This document shows positions 1-8,800 of a stretch of 64,000 nt of DNA, piece after piece. The notes beneath the pieces are model-generated. The model did no database searches. It saw only the letters and a list, made by a program, of their open reading frames with translations, and was not told the DNA's origin. Location: contig JAJRZS010000018.1 of the NCBI GenBank assembly GCA_024275135.1, forward strand, positions 1-64,000, in the 5' to 3' direction. Position 1 is the stretch's first letter. Every line of letters starts with the position of its first letter. The translations under genes and the position numbers were made by a program. This DNA comes from Planctomycetota bacterium (lineage in GTDB: Bacteria > Planctomycetota > UBA1135).

Positions 1-106
1 CAGGCGGGATTGGGGCAAAACGGGGGGCGAAACTTCATGGTCTTTCTCAAGTCGCTAGGCAGCGACATGGAGAAGACGGAGAAGGTGTTGTTTCGTTACC
101 CGCTTT
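1..106. other. Left-edge sequence with no assignable gene
   Basis: A plus-strand frame is open from base 1 to a stop at 160-162, so the end of a gene entering from the left is possible. It would overlap the next gene antisense by about 55 bases, and its residues match no family I recognise. On the minus strand a short frame beginning with ATG near base 38 also runs off the edge. No terminator-like hairpin is visible. Confidence 0.3.
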
Positions 107-418
107 CTAGGATTCTTGCCCACCCAAGTGGGCCAGGTTCGCTTCGTAGACATTGATTGTGGGTTCCTGAGCCAGCAACCCCTCCAATCTTTCCCCCAAT
201 TCCTGAAAATGCGGGCTTGCAAAATGTTCCTCAACCGCCTGCTCATCCTTCCACTCTTCAAAAAACAAAATATGGTCAGGGTCATCCGGAGCAACAAAAA
301 ATCGATAACTCAAACATCCAGGTTCACCCCGTGAAGGCTCGAGCATCGACTCCAAAACTTCCATTAGGTCTCCACGCCTCTCCGGCACAGCCTTCATCTC
401 CGAAACAATGATTCGCAT
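107..418 (-). CDS. Antibiotic biosynthesis monooxygenase (ABM/YgiN-like) domain protein
   Basis: A 103-residue single-domain protein of the dimeric alpha/beta ABM fold. The family pattern is clear: an N-terminal beta strand (MRIIVSEMKAVPERR), then EPSRGEPGCLSYRF, a LFFEEWKDEQAVEEHFASPHF segment and a final helix. Family members include cofactor-free quinol monooxygenases such as YgiN, but many are uncharacterised, so the substrate is unknown. The start is the ATG 9 bases after the dnaE2 stop, with no strong ribosome site. It is therefore probably the last gene of the lexA-to-dnaE2 operon. Whether it has any role in the damage response is inference from position only. Confidence 0.8.
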   Translation of the reverse strand: MRIIVSEMKAVPERRGDLMEVLESMLEPSRGEPGCLSYRFFVAPDDPDHILFFEEWKDEQAVEEHFASPHFQELGERLEGLLAQEPTINVYEANLAHLGGQES

Positions 419-427
419 CCAGGAATT

Positions 428-3400
428 CTAAAGCTGCCGTGCCAATTTTGCACACCTCGGCAACCTCTGCATATATTCGCGCAACAACCACAATTGCTCA
501 ACTTCCACTGTATAGGCACCATACTCACCCATAACCCTTCCTTCCAAAACATAGGGGCCACGGGTCAAAGTCCACGGTGCAAGACGCTGATACGCCTCGG
601 GGAAAAGCACCGTTTCATACAGAGCTGTCGTGTCCTCAAATGACAAAAAGGCCATCGACTCGCCCTCCTTCGTCTGCAAGGGCTTCTGCGTTACTTGCCA
701 ACCAACCAACCGCACATACTTGCCCACAAAACGACTTAAATCACGCGCTGGAACTACTTGTACCGCACGAAGAATTTCGCCGTAAAAGGAAAGTGGGTGC
801 TGCGAAACCAAATAACCCAAAGTTTCCTCCTCCATCTCTAACAAGCGGCGCTGCGAAAATCTCTTAGCCGTCGGCGGACGCGGCACAACCGGCTCAACAA
901 ACAACCGTTCTTGCTGTCTACAACCTGAATCATAGCGATAAAGTGCGCACCATCGCATGCGCTCTGGACGACAATAACCATCCGGCAAAACATCCAGAGC
1001 TCCTGCGCGCACCAACAATTCCAAAGCATCACGCGTAGGCCGAACACGACGCACAAAATCCTCCATCCCAAGAAAAATTCCTTCCGCTTTACGCTGTTGC
1101 AAAATCCGTGCAAGCAACTCTGCAGAAAGTCCCTGTATTTCACATAACCCCACTCGCAAGGATAAAGCACATCCGACAAACTGAGCACTTCCATAATTCA
1201 CACAGGGTCGCAAAACCCTTAGCCCCATGCGCATCGCCTCCGCAACATAAGCAAAGCTGGCATAAAAACCACCATGATTTCTCAATACCGCCGCCATAAA
1301 TTCTGCGGGGAAATGGGCGCGCAAATAGGCCGAATAGAAACTAATCTCGGCATAACTGGCAGAATGCGCCTTGCAAAACGAATATCCAGCAAAAGACTCC
1401 ACCTGTCGCCACAATTCTAAAGCCTTCGCTCTAGACAAACCAAAGGTGCGAACACCATCCAAAAAAGACTGGCGCCAAGATACAAGGTGTTGGTGGGCTC
1501 CCTTCTTTGTCATCGCCTTGCGCAAGCCATCCGCCTCCACAGCGGACATCCCAGCCAAAGTTTGCGCCACACGCAATACGTCTTCCTGATACGCCATCAC
1601 TCCATAGGTGTCACTAAGCAAATTGCGCAACTGCGGATGCAAATACCAAACATCCTTATGTTCGCCCGTTTTTTGCACCACATGATGTCGCTCGATATAA
1701 GCCTGCATCATGCCCGAAGAAGCTATTCCTGGACGAATAATCGAAGATGCCGCCACTAAAGTTGAGAAATCTCGACACCGCAGTTTGCGCAACAAGCTAC
1801 GCATGCTTGGCGACTCAATATAAAAGCACCCCATAGTGTCGCCACGAGCAAGTAATTCCCGAGTGCGCAAGTCGGTTTTTGGAGAAATCTTTTGAAACTC
1901 CATATCCCAACCATGATTTTTTTGCACCATTGCTTTTGCATCACGAATTACCGCCAAACCTCGGTTGCCAAGCAAATCAATCTTCAACAAGCCCGACTCC
2001 TCCACCGGCCCCATATCCCATTGCGTCACCAATAACGGCCCTTCTTCTGTAGATTTTCGCGCATATTGTAAGGGCAAATGGTCGGTTAAATCCGTCGGCG
2101 CCAACACCACCCCCCCTGGATGCACCCCCAAATGTCGCGGAAACCCTTGCAGTACGACTGCCTGCTGCAAAATATTTCGCCACGGCTCCTCGCGCAAAGG
2201 CAATCGCGACACCTTCGGATGCGCATACAAACGCTCCAAATTCAATCCACCATGCGACCATGGCAAAGCATCGGTCACCGGTTTGATTTCGGTAGGTGGC
2301 AAGCCCATGGCCTTGGCCACTGCACGCACTGCGCCGCGCGCACCAAAGCAAACGTGAGTGCTCAACACGGCCACCCGTCCCTCACCATAACGGTTTAACA
2401 CATAGGCCAACACCCGATCCCGCTCGTCCCAAACAAAATCCAAATCGACATCAGGAAAATCGGTGCGCCCCGCATTCAAGAATCGGTCAAACCACAACCC
2501 GTAACGCAGGGGATCCACATGGGTAAATCCAAGCAAATAGCTCACCAAACTATTGGCCGCCGAGCCTCGTCCACAGTTGGCTATTCCTTGCCGCTGCGCC
2601 CAAGACACAATATCCGCAACAATCAAAAAATAATCGGCAAGATCTTGTTGCCGAATTAACGACAGCTCACGCTCTAGCTGTTGCATATAAGCATCGTCAC
2701 TCGCAACGCCGCGCCACGCCACTCCGCGCTGACAGAAACTACGCAAGAGCTGCATAGCCTGCGCCAAAGACAAGTTTTTGAAGCAAGAACGAGAATCATC
2801 CCCTGCCGACAACGCATAGCGTGGCATACGCTTTTTCCCCAAAGGAACTTGATAATGGACCTGGACCGCCAACTCCTCTGCCATCTGCAAAGCCTGTGGA
2901 AAATAACGATAGCCGTCCTTCCATGCATTCTCCGCCCATAACCATGCAGAACGAGCTGTTCCACGCTGGCGCGGATGCGGGCAGGCAAGCATCGCTTCCG
3001 TCACCCCGGACAAAGAGACATTGTGGCTCATCGCCACCAGCAAACGGTGGCGCGCATAATCTTTGGGTGTGGCAAAAGCTGCCGCTTGCCCAGCAACTGC
3101 CGGCAGTCGACAAAATGCCGCCAAATCGGCATCTTTTTGTGCATGCACCCCACTACGCATGGACACATACAAACCTTCCGCCCCTGTTTTCTCCCGCAAT
3201 GCTTGCAGCAAGCCCGAGTCTCGGCTTAAAACGACAAAACTGCCACTTCCTACATGTTGGCGCTCCGCCTCCAAGCAGTTTTGCAAAAATCGGGAACGCG
3301 AGGAATCCCCGCAAACCCTTCTCGCCTGCCCCTTTTTTCCATACAAATACTTCTGCACCAACGTTGAAAGACGACAAAGCGCCGCCCAGCCTTTGGCATC

Positions 3401-3634
3401 TAGCGCAAGAACTTGGGCGGAAACTCTCTCCACCTGCAGATGCATACCCAATAAAGGCTTAACCCCCTGCTCCAAGCATGCCTTTTGAAACGGCACTGCT
3501 CCCCACAAACCATTGTTGTCGGCGACACCCAATGCATGAATGCCCAACTTGGCAGCCGTCGCCGCCAACTCCTCGACCGTCGATGCTCCCCAACCAAAGG
3601 ACCAGGGGGTGGCTACGGAGATTTGTACAGCCAC
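428..3634 (-). CDS. dnaE2: Error-prone DNA polymerase III alpha subunit DnaE2 (ImuC)
   Basis: A 1068-residue C-family polymerase alpha subunit of the DnaE2 size class. The polymerase catalytic motif PDVDLDF lies at about residues 394-400, with D397 and D399 matching the DxD of E. coli PolC/DnaE. Helix-hairpin-helix and OB-fold regions follow at the C terminus. The N-terminal PHP domain is recognisable but has lost its usual HxHS metal ligands (it reads ATPWSFGWG). The chosen start is GTG at 3634: it has an AGGAGA six bases upstream and gives an N terminus of VAVQISVATPWS. A TTG six codons upstream lacks a ribosome site. The gene overlaps the end of dinB by 22 bases. In the family DnaE2 performs damage-induced mutagenic synthesis together with a Y-family partner, which here is the adjacent dinB. 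Confidence 0.95.
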   Translation of the reverse strand: MAVQISVATPWSFGWGASTVEELAATAAKLGIHALGVADNNGLWGAVPFQKACLEQGVKPLLGMHLQVERVSAQVLALDAKGWAALCRLSTLVQKYLYGKKGQARRVCGDSSRSRFLQNCLEAERQHVGSGSFVVLSRDSGLLQALREKTGAEGLYVSMRSGVHAQKDADLAAFCRLPAVAGQAAAFATPKDYARHRLLVAMSHNVSLSGVTEAMLACPHPRQRGTARSAWLWAENAWKDGYRYFPQALQMAEELAVQVHYQVPLGKKRMPRYALSAGDDSRSCFKNLSLAQAMQLLRSFCQRGVAWRGVASDDAYMQQLERELSLIRQQDLADYFLIVADIVSWAQRQGIANCGRGSAANSLVSYLLGFTHVDPLRYGLWFDRFLNAGRTDFPDVDLDFVWDERDRVLAYVLNRYGEGRVAVLSTHVCFGARGAVRAVAKAMGLPPTEIKPVTDALPWSHGGLNLERLYAHPKVSRLPLREEPWRNILQQAVVLQGFPRHLGVHPGGVVLAPTDLTDHLPLQYARKSTEEGPLLVTQWDMGPVEESGLLKIDLLGNRGLAVIRDAKAMVQKNHGWDMEFQKISPKTDLRTRELLARGDTMGCFYIESPSMRSLLRKLRCRDFSTLVAASSIIRPGIASSGMMQAYIERHHVVQKTGEHKDVWYLHPQLRNLLSDTYGVMAYQEDVLRVAQTLAGMSAVEADGLRKAMTKKGAHQHLVSWRQSFLDGVRTFGLSRAKALELWRQVESFAGYSFCKAHSASYAEISFYSAYLRAHFPAEFMAAVLRNHGGFYASFAYVAEAMRMGLRVLRPCVNYGSAQFVGCALSLRVGLCEIQGLSAELLARILQQRKAEGIFLGMEDFVRRVRPTRDALELLVRAGALDVLPDGYCRPERMRWCALYRYDSGCRQQERLFVEPVVPRPPTAKRFSQRRLLEMEEETLGYLVSQHPLSFYGEILRAVQVVPARDLSRFVGKYVRLVGWQVTQKPLQTKEGESMAFLSFEDTTALYETVLFPEAYQRLAPWTLTRGPYVLEGRVMGEYGAYTVEVEQLWLLREYMQRLPRCAKLARQL

Positions 3635-4806
3635 AAACGATCTCCTGCACAAACAGCTTGTGCCCCATATTTTTCCCGCATGCGATCAAGGACAGTAAGA
3701 CGCGATCGTTGCGCGATGCGCTCTTCCTCAAACAAACCTCCCTGCCAAAATCCACGCTGCAAACCAGAAAAACGCACCCCCAACAAGCGAATAAGGGTGC
3801 GTCGACGCAAGGCTTTTTCCAGCAAGGCGCAAGCAGCTTGCCACCACTCCAAATCATGATCGCTAGGATGCGGCAAGCGCACATCGCGTGTTTCCGTCGT
3901 GAAATCCGCATACCGCACCTTCAAGCTCATGGTGCGCGCCAACCAACCTTCGCGACGCAAACGCGCACAAGTTTCTTCCAACATCGCTTGCAACCGTCCG
4001 CGCAACACCACTGCATCATGTGTATCTTCCGCAAAGGTACGCTCCTGCCCAATCGACTTGCGCACCGGCTTTCCCCATGCAGGACAAACTGGCGTAGCAT
4101 CTTCCCCCCGCGCTCGTCGCTTCATAATGGGACCATAACGCCCAAAAACTTCTTGCAAAAACCAACTTTCGGTCGTGGCCAAAGTACCCAAATCATCGAT
4201 ATGAAAATCACGCAACTTCTTCTGAGTAACCGGGCCAATTCCCGGCAGCACTTTCACCGGAAGCGGGGCAAAAAAGCGCGGCTCTTGTCCCGGGCGCACA
4301 TCAAACAAACCATGTGGTTTAGCAAAACCAGAAGCCACCTTGCTAACCAAACGATTGCGCGAAACCCCTACGGTTAAATCCAAGCGCAAACGCTCTTTCA
4401 CTTCTCTCCGCATTCGTTCGGCAGCATCCACAGCGCGTCCAAACAAATGTTCCGTACCGCGCAAATCCAAATAGGCTTCATCTACCGAGACTTTCTCCAG
4501 TACTGGAGTGTAGCCGCCAAGCAAATCAAATACTGCCTTGGAAGCCCGCGCATACATTTTGTGTTGCCCCGGCACCCGAATTAAATGCGGACACAAACGC
4601 ATAGCCTGGGCCATCGGCATTGCCGAATGTATCCCATACTGACGTGCCTCATAAGAAGCTGCCGCCACCACACCACGCGTTGCAGCGGCACCACCCACAA
4701 CCACTGGGCGCCCACACAAGCGAGGGTTCAAGACGCGCTCTACGGAAACAAAAAAAGCATCCAAGTCGACGTGGAGCACGGAACACGCAGACTCGGCATG
4801 CCTCAT
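3613..4806 (-). CDS. dinB: Y-family DNA polymerase (DinB/Pol IV type)
   Basis: A 397-residue translesion polymerase. The catalytic acids are all present: D14 in HVDLDAFF, and D109 and E110 in SVDEAYLD. F19 sits at the steric-gate position. It is therefore an active enzyme, unlike ImuB, which loses these residues. A QGGLF segment at residues 355-359 fits the beta-clamp binding consensus QxxLF. The ATG at 4806 forms an ATGA overlap with the stop of the upstream UmuD-like gene, and translation begins just before the conserved HVDLDAFF strand. A longer reading upstream to 4974 has no family similarity. Its place between a LexA/UmuD-like gene and dnaE2 is the ImuB position of mutasome cassettes, but the protein looks like Pol IV. 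Confidence 0.93.
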   Translation of the reverse strand: MRHAESACSVLHVDLDAFFVSVERVLNPRLCGRPVVVGGAAATRGVVAAASYEARQYGIHSAMPMAQAMRLCPHLIRVPGQHKMYARASKAVFDLLGGYTPVLEKVSVDEAYLDLRGTEHLFGRAVDAAERMRREVKERLRLDLTVGVSRNRLVSKVASGFAKPHGLFDVRPGQEPRFFAPLPVKVLPGIGPVTQKKLRDFHIDDLGTLATTESWFLQEVFGRYGPIMKRRARGEDATPVCPAWGKPVRKSIGQERTFAEDTHDAVVLRGRLQAMLEETCARLRREGWLARTMSLKVRYADFTTETRDVRLPHPSDHDLEWWQAACALLEKALRRRTLIRLLGVRFSGLQRGFWQGGLFEEERIAQRSRLTVLDRMREKYGAQAVCAGDRLWLYKSP

Positions 4807-5156
4807 GACTCTGCCATGGCACCCGGAGCCAAGGGACGCAACCTCCCCACCACTACACCACGCACTTTGGCCGAGAGATTGGGGGTAGGTGCTGGAAAAC
4901 CGCCAACACCGCGAAAACTCAAATCCTCTTCCACACGCGCAAGGGCCAGAGTGCGTACCACTCCTGTCCACCACACCACCAAATCACCCACCTCGACATC
5001 GACACCTTCGGTCACGGCAAAGATATCGCCCTCTTGGAAATGCTCGTCATCAGCGGCGGCTTCTCCGCGTAAGGCGAGAAAAAAAGTGTGTTTTCCACCA
5101 GCAAATTGGCCCGCTTGACCATCCAACTCCACTTCTTCCAACATGACTGCTGCCAT
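4803..5156 (-). CDS. LexA/UmuD-fold (S24-like) protein lacking the catalytic Ser-Lys dyad
   Basis: A 117-residue protein that aligns with the C-terminal peptidase domain of LexA and with processed UmuD'. The region from KHTFFLALRG (residues 22-31) through EGDIFAV (42-48) and VGDLVVWW (56-63) to the final GVVVGRLR strand follows the fold. The residue matching the catalytic Ser (S124 of the LexA encoded next door) is Ala33, and the Lys position is about Leu70, so neither catalytic group is present. There is no DNA-binding domain and no cleavage site, and the N terminus is about as short as that of UmuD'. The start at 5156 has GGAG six bases upstream; an ATG at 5159 is also possible. It lies 13 bases after lexA and shares ATGA with dinB. 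I infer that it is an accessory subunit of the downstream polymerases. The S24-like assignment comes from visual alignment only. Confidence 0.75.
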   Translation of the reverse strand: MAAVMLEEVELDGQAGQFAGGKHTFFLALRGEAAADDEHFQEGDIFAVTEGVDVEVGDLVVWWTGVVRTLALARVEEDLSFRGVGGFPAPTPNLSAKVRGVVVGRLRPLAPGAMAES

Positions 5157-5169
5157 CATCGACTCCGGA

Positions 5170-5796
5170 TTAGCCCCAACATCGAACGACGCCAACCACA
5201 CGGCCGGCAAGGGTAAAAGGCTCTCCGCAGCGCACAATGCGATCGGGGAGAGATGCGTTTTCTGGGTGAAGCACAATATGCCCGCGCCGTGGGAAATAAC
5301 GCTTGACCGTGGCTTCCATTTGCTCGCCTTCGCCTAACAGAGCCACCACAATTTCTCCGCGTTGCGCCACCGAACATTGCTCGACCAAGACCAAGTCACC
5401 CTCCAAAATACCGGCCTCCTTCATCGAATCTCCTTGCACGCGTAGAGCAAAATCGGCGCGACTCTGCGGTAAACGGGGCAAATGCCCTTCTTGATTTTCT
5501 ATCGCCAAAATGGGCATGCCAGCGGCAACGCGACCGAGAATGGGGAGATGATTGGCTGTTGACGCCATTTCTGGGCGCAGGAGCTGAATCGATCGCGAAT
5601 TTCTCCCAAGTTCTACAAAACCTTTGCGCGCCAGCGCCCGAAGATGAAAGTCCGCGGTTTGTGCACTCACTCCAAGTTTCTTCCCCAGCTCCGCACGCGT
5701 CGGCGGACAAGCCCCAGCGGCCTGAGCCTGTTGCAAAAGCTCCAACACCACGCGTTGGCGGGGACTCAGAGGCGTTGTGGACGACGAACAGGGCAT
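5170..5796 (-). CDS. lexA: LexA repressor
   Basis: A 208-residue SOS repressor. Residues 1-73 form a winged-helix DNA-binding domain (PPTRAELGKKLGVSAQTADF...). The self-cleavage site is Ala92-Gly93 in VAAGMP. The catalytic pair is Ser124 (GDSM) and Lys165 (ATVKRYF), so autoproteolysis should be intact. The start ATG at 5796 was chosen because a longer in-frame reading upstream runs into the divergent gene and has no LexA similarity. It is the first gene of the cassette that continues through the UmuD-like gene and dinB to dnaE2. LexA most likely represses its own operon through the dyads at 5811-5827. Confidence 0.96.
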   Translation of the reverse strand: MPCSSSTTPLSPRQRVVLELLQQAQAAGACPPTRAELGKKLGVSAQTADFHLRALARKGFVELGRNSRSIQLLRPEMASTANHLPILGRVAAGMPILAIENQEGHLPRLPQSRADFALRVQGDSMKEAGILEGDLVLVEQCSVAQRGEIVVALLGEGEQMEATVKRYFPRRGHIVLHPENASLPDRIVRCGEPFTLAGRVVGVVRCWG

Positions 5797-5810
5797 CGCC
5801 CTACAGTATA

Positions 5811-5827
5811 TGATAAATATCAGATAT
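5811..5827. promoter_or_regulatory. Overlapping dyads in the lexA / lipoprotein divergent promoter (candidate LexA operator)
   Basis: Two overlapping inverted repeats lie 15-31 bases upstream of the lexA start. TGATA-AA-TATCA spans 5811-5822 and ATATC-A-GATAT spans 5817-5827. The surrounding 30 bases are strongly AT-rich compared with the coding DNA. LexA autoregulation is well established, and operators differ between phyla. Assigning this site as the operator is inference from position and symmetry. Confidence 0.45.
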
Positions 5828-5874
5828 CGCAAACATCTCCCAACCGCGCGCAATTTCACCTCCCCAGCGATACC

Positions 5875-8800
5875 ATGAAGCTCATGCGGACGCCTTTCTG
5901 GCTTGTATTTTTGGCTCTGCTCGGTGCCTGCACCAGCGGAGCTCCTTCCACCTCCTCCCAAGCCCCTGCCGAAACCACTTTGGTGCCAGCAGAAACGGCA
6001 TTTCATGTCACAGGACAGGAGGCCAGCAACCCCAGCCAAGAGCCTGCCCCTCCCACCGAGGAGGACGCTTATCGCCTCTACACCTATGGCGATATCGAGG
6101 CGGCCATGAAACTGTATGCCCAGCTTCTTGAGCAAACGATTCGCGCACGCGATGAGGCCTTGCATCCGCAAGATCCAAAAGTTGAAGCCAATCCAGCTGA
6201 GGCTGCGCGACTGCAAGCGGAAATGGAATGGCTAGCCATGGGCTTTGTCCGCGCAGCCGGAACAAGCGGCAATCAAAGCGGTGCGCGCAAATTCCTCGAC
6301 CCCTTGCCCCTCGACCCGTCCATGGGCTTGGCCTGGAGTTTGTTGCAGTGGGGGCACCCCGATCGCGTCGCCAATTTGCACCGCCTCTACGATTGGCAAT
6401 TTCTCGGCCCCTTCGACAACGAACGCGGCGCGGCGATGGACCATGCTCTACCCGCCCAGAGCGATCCCATCAGCACATCCTTCCCCGGCAAAGTGCGCGA
6501 TGTGCAGTGGCGTCACACTCCAGCCCAAGCTCCCCTTGGCGCTCACCTTAACTTTTCCAAACTCATGCACCCCACCCAACAAAGCGCACTTTTATTGCGC
6601 ACTTGGGTGCAAGCTCCCACCACCACCGAAGCCACTTTATTGCTCGGCATCGAAGGCGAAGCACGCGTTTGGCATGACGGCGAGCCAATTCTGGACGCTC
6701 CGGAGCGTCGCCATATGCAGATCGACTCTTTGGCCGCCCCCCTTACTTTGCATCCCGGATGGAATGAAATCAGCATCAAACTTGGCAGCCGCGACCACGC
6801 GCCCATGCTGAGTGCGCGCCTAGTCGACGCACAGGCGCAGCCACTGGCCTTCCCCCATACCTCCACCCCACCTCCAGAAGTGTTGCCGCAGGAGCTAAAA
6901 GCAAGCCCAGCACCCAAAGTTTCCATCCAAGACCACCCGGGAGCCCTCGCCTATTACTACGGGCTCACTTTGGCCGCCCCAGAAAATGCAGAAGCCTTCT
7001 ATCGCTTGGGGCAATTGCAAGACTTCTACCAAACCGCTCCCATCTCCCAACATCCTGGACGCGATGCCCTCCGCAAGGCGGTCCATTTGGAGCCAGACAA
7101 TGTGCGATACCGAAGCCTCTACGCTTCGAATCTTTTTCCAGAAGCGGGCACTCCCGCCGCCGAAGTAGATTTGAACCCGTGGCTGGAACAAGCACGCAAG
7201 GTTCTTGCGCTCGACCCAACAAATCCCACGGTGTTGGCCCAGCGCGCACAAGCAGCTTTGCAGTATCAAAAGTTGGAGCCGGTAGCCCTCGAACATGCGC
7301 GCAGCTTGGTTGCTGCCTGCGATGCGCAGCCGCTCACGCGTTTTTTCCTTGCCACGATTCTCTCTGGCTTCAGTCACAATTTGGTTGCCGAAAATCATTT
7401 CCGCGCCTTACTTGCCGACTCGCGCATTGCCTTTTATCCCAACTTCCGCGAACAAGCACTCCGCCAAACCCTGCCGGAAGATTCACCGCAATGGCTGCCA
7501 GCCTTGGAATCCATTTTCGAGCAAGACCCACGGCCCGACATCCAACAAGAAATCATGCGCAAAAAGCGCATGTTGCGGGCCCAATTTGATGCCGATTTGG
7601 AGCTTCAAGAACTAGAGCAAATGTTGCAACTCGATCCCTGGAACAGTGGGCTTTTGCGCGCTTCCGCAGAGCGCTTCCAATCCCAAGGCGATCTCGACAC
7701 GGCCATGCGCTTGGTAAAGAGAGCTCTTGCAATCAAGCCGGAATCCGCGGCCAACCTTGCCTTGCTCGCCCGCATCTACCTAGCCCAAGGCAATCTGGAA
7801 GAGGCCGTACTCAGCTTAGAACGCGAGCTGGACATCGACTACAGCGCGGAAGAAGAAAGTCGTTTGCTACAGCATTTACGCGCGCTCAAAGGTGCCAGTT
7901 TCGAAGAGCCTTATCGTGAGAGCTTGGACGCCATTGTCGCGCGCCATCCGGCAACCAATGAAACCAACGGCAAAAGCCCCTATAGCCATGAATATCTACT
8001 TTATCGCACGGTGATTCGCATTCACCCCGACAGCACCGCACACCGTTACATGCGCAAAGTTATCCGCGTACTCAACCCCAACGGCATGCGCAAGCTTGAT
8101 GTGGTCTACTTTCCCTACGCCTATGGCGACCAAGAACTGCGCGTCGAAACGGCCATTGTGCGTCATGCCGATGGTAGCGAAGAAACGGCACGCACCGCGC
8201 GCGGTTGGCGTGGGCGGCAGGTGGATTTGCCCCAACTTCGAGTCGGTGACATCATCGATTTGGAATGGCGCGTCGATGATTTGCACACCACCTTCTTTGG
8301 CAAGTACTTCGGCCTGGATCATCAAATGACCCCCGACCGCGCGGTGCCAACTCGCGAAAGCCAATTGGTACTTTTAGTGCCTGACGAGTTACCCCTGGTC
8401 TTCCATCCTCTGCGCCTTCCCGATGTGAAAGCGGAAGTAGCAGCTACCGAAAACTTTGGCACCAGCCACGCCTGGACAGTCTACGACCTAGCTCCGCAAC
8501 GCATAGAAACACTGATGCCTCCAGCGGAAGAAACGGTGCCGCGCATTCAAGCGAGTTCGTATGCATCTTGGGAAGACTTTGGAGCCTGGTGGTGGAACTT
8601 GATTGATAGTGGCATCCGCCTCACCCCCGAGATGGAGGCCAAGGTACAGGAGTTAACGGCCAACAAAACTAGCTTGCGCGACCAGGTTGCCGCCATCTAC
8701 GCCTTTGTCGCCAACGACATCCGCTACAACGCCTGGGAGTTTGGGGTTCACGGCTATCAACCTTATTCCGCACCGGTGATTTTCAGTCGCAAATTTGGCG

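Noticed and set aside
3478-4377. Long plus-strand frame opposite dinB
   Set aside because: Antisense shadow of a strongly supported gene, with Arg/Thr/Pro-rich residues and no family pattern. The plus-strand frame at 2821-3462 opposite dnaE2 is the same.
3613-4806. The Y-family gene as imuB
   Set aside because: All three catalytic acids are present, whereas ImuB lacks them.
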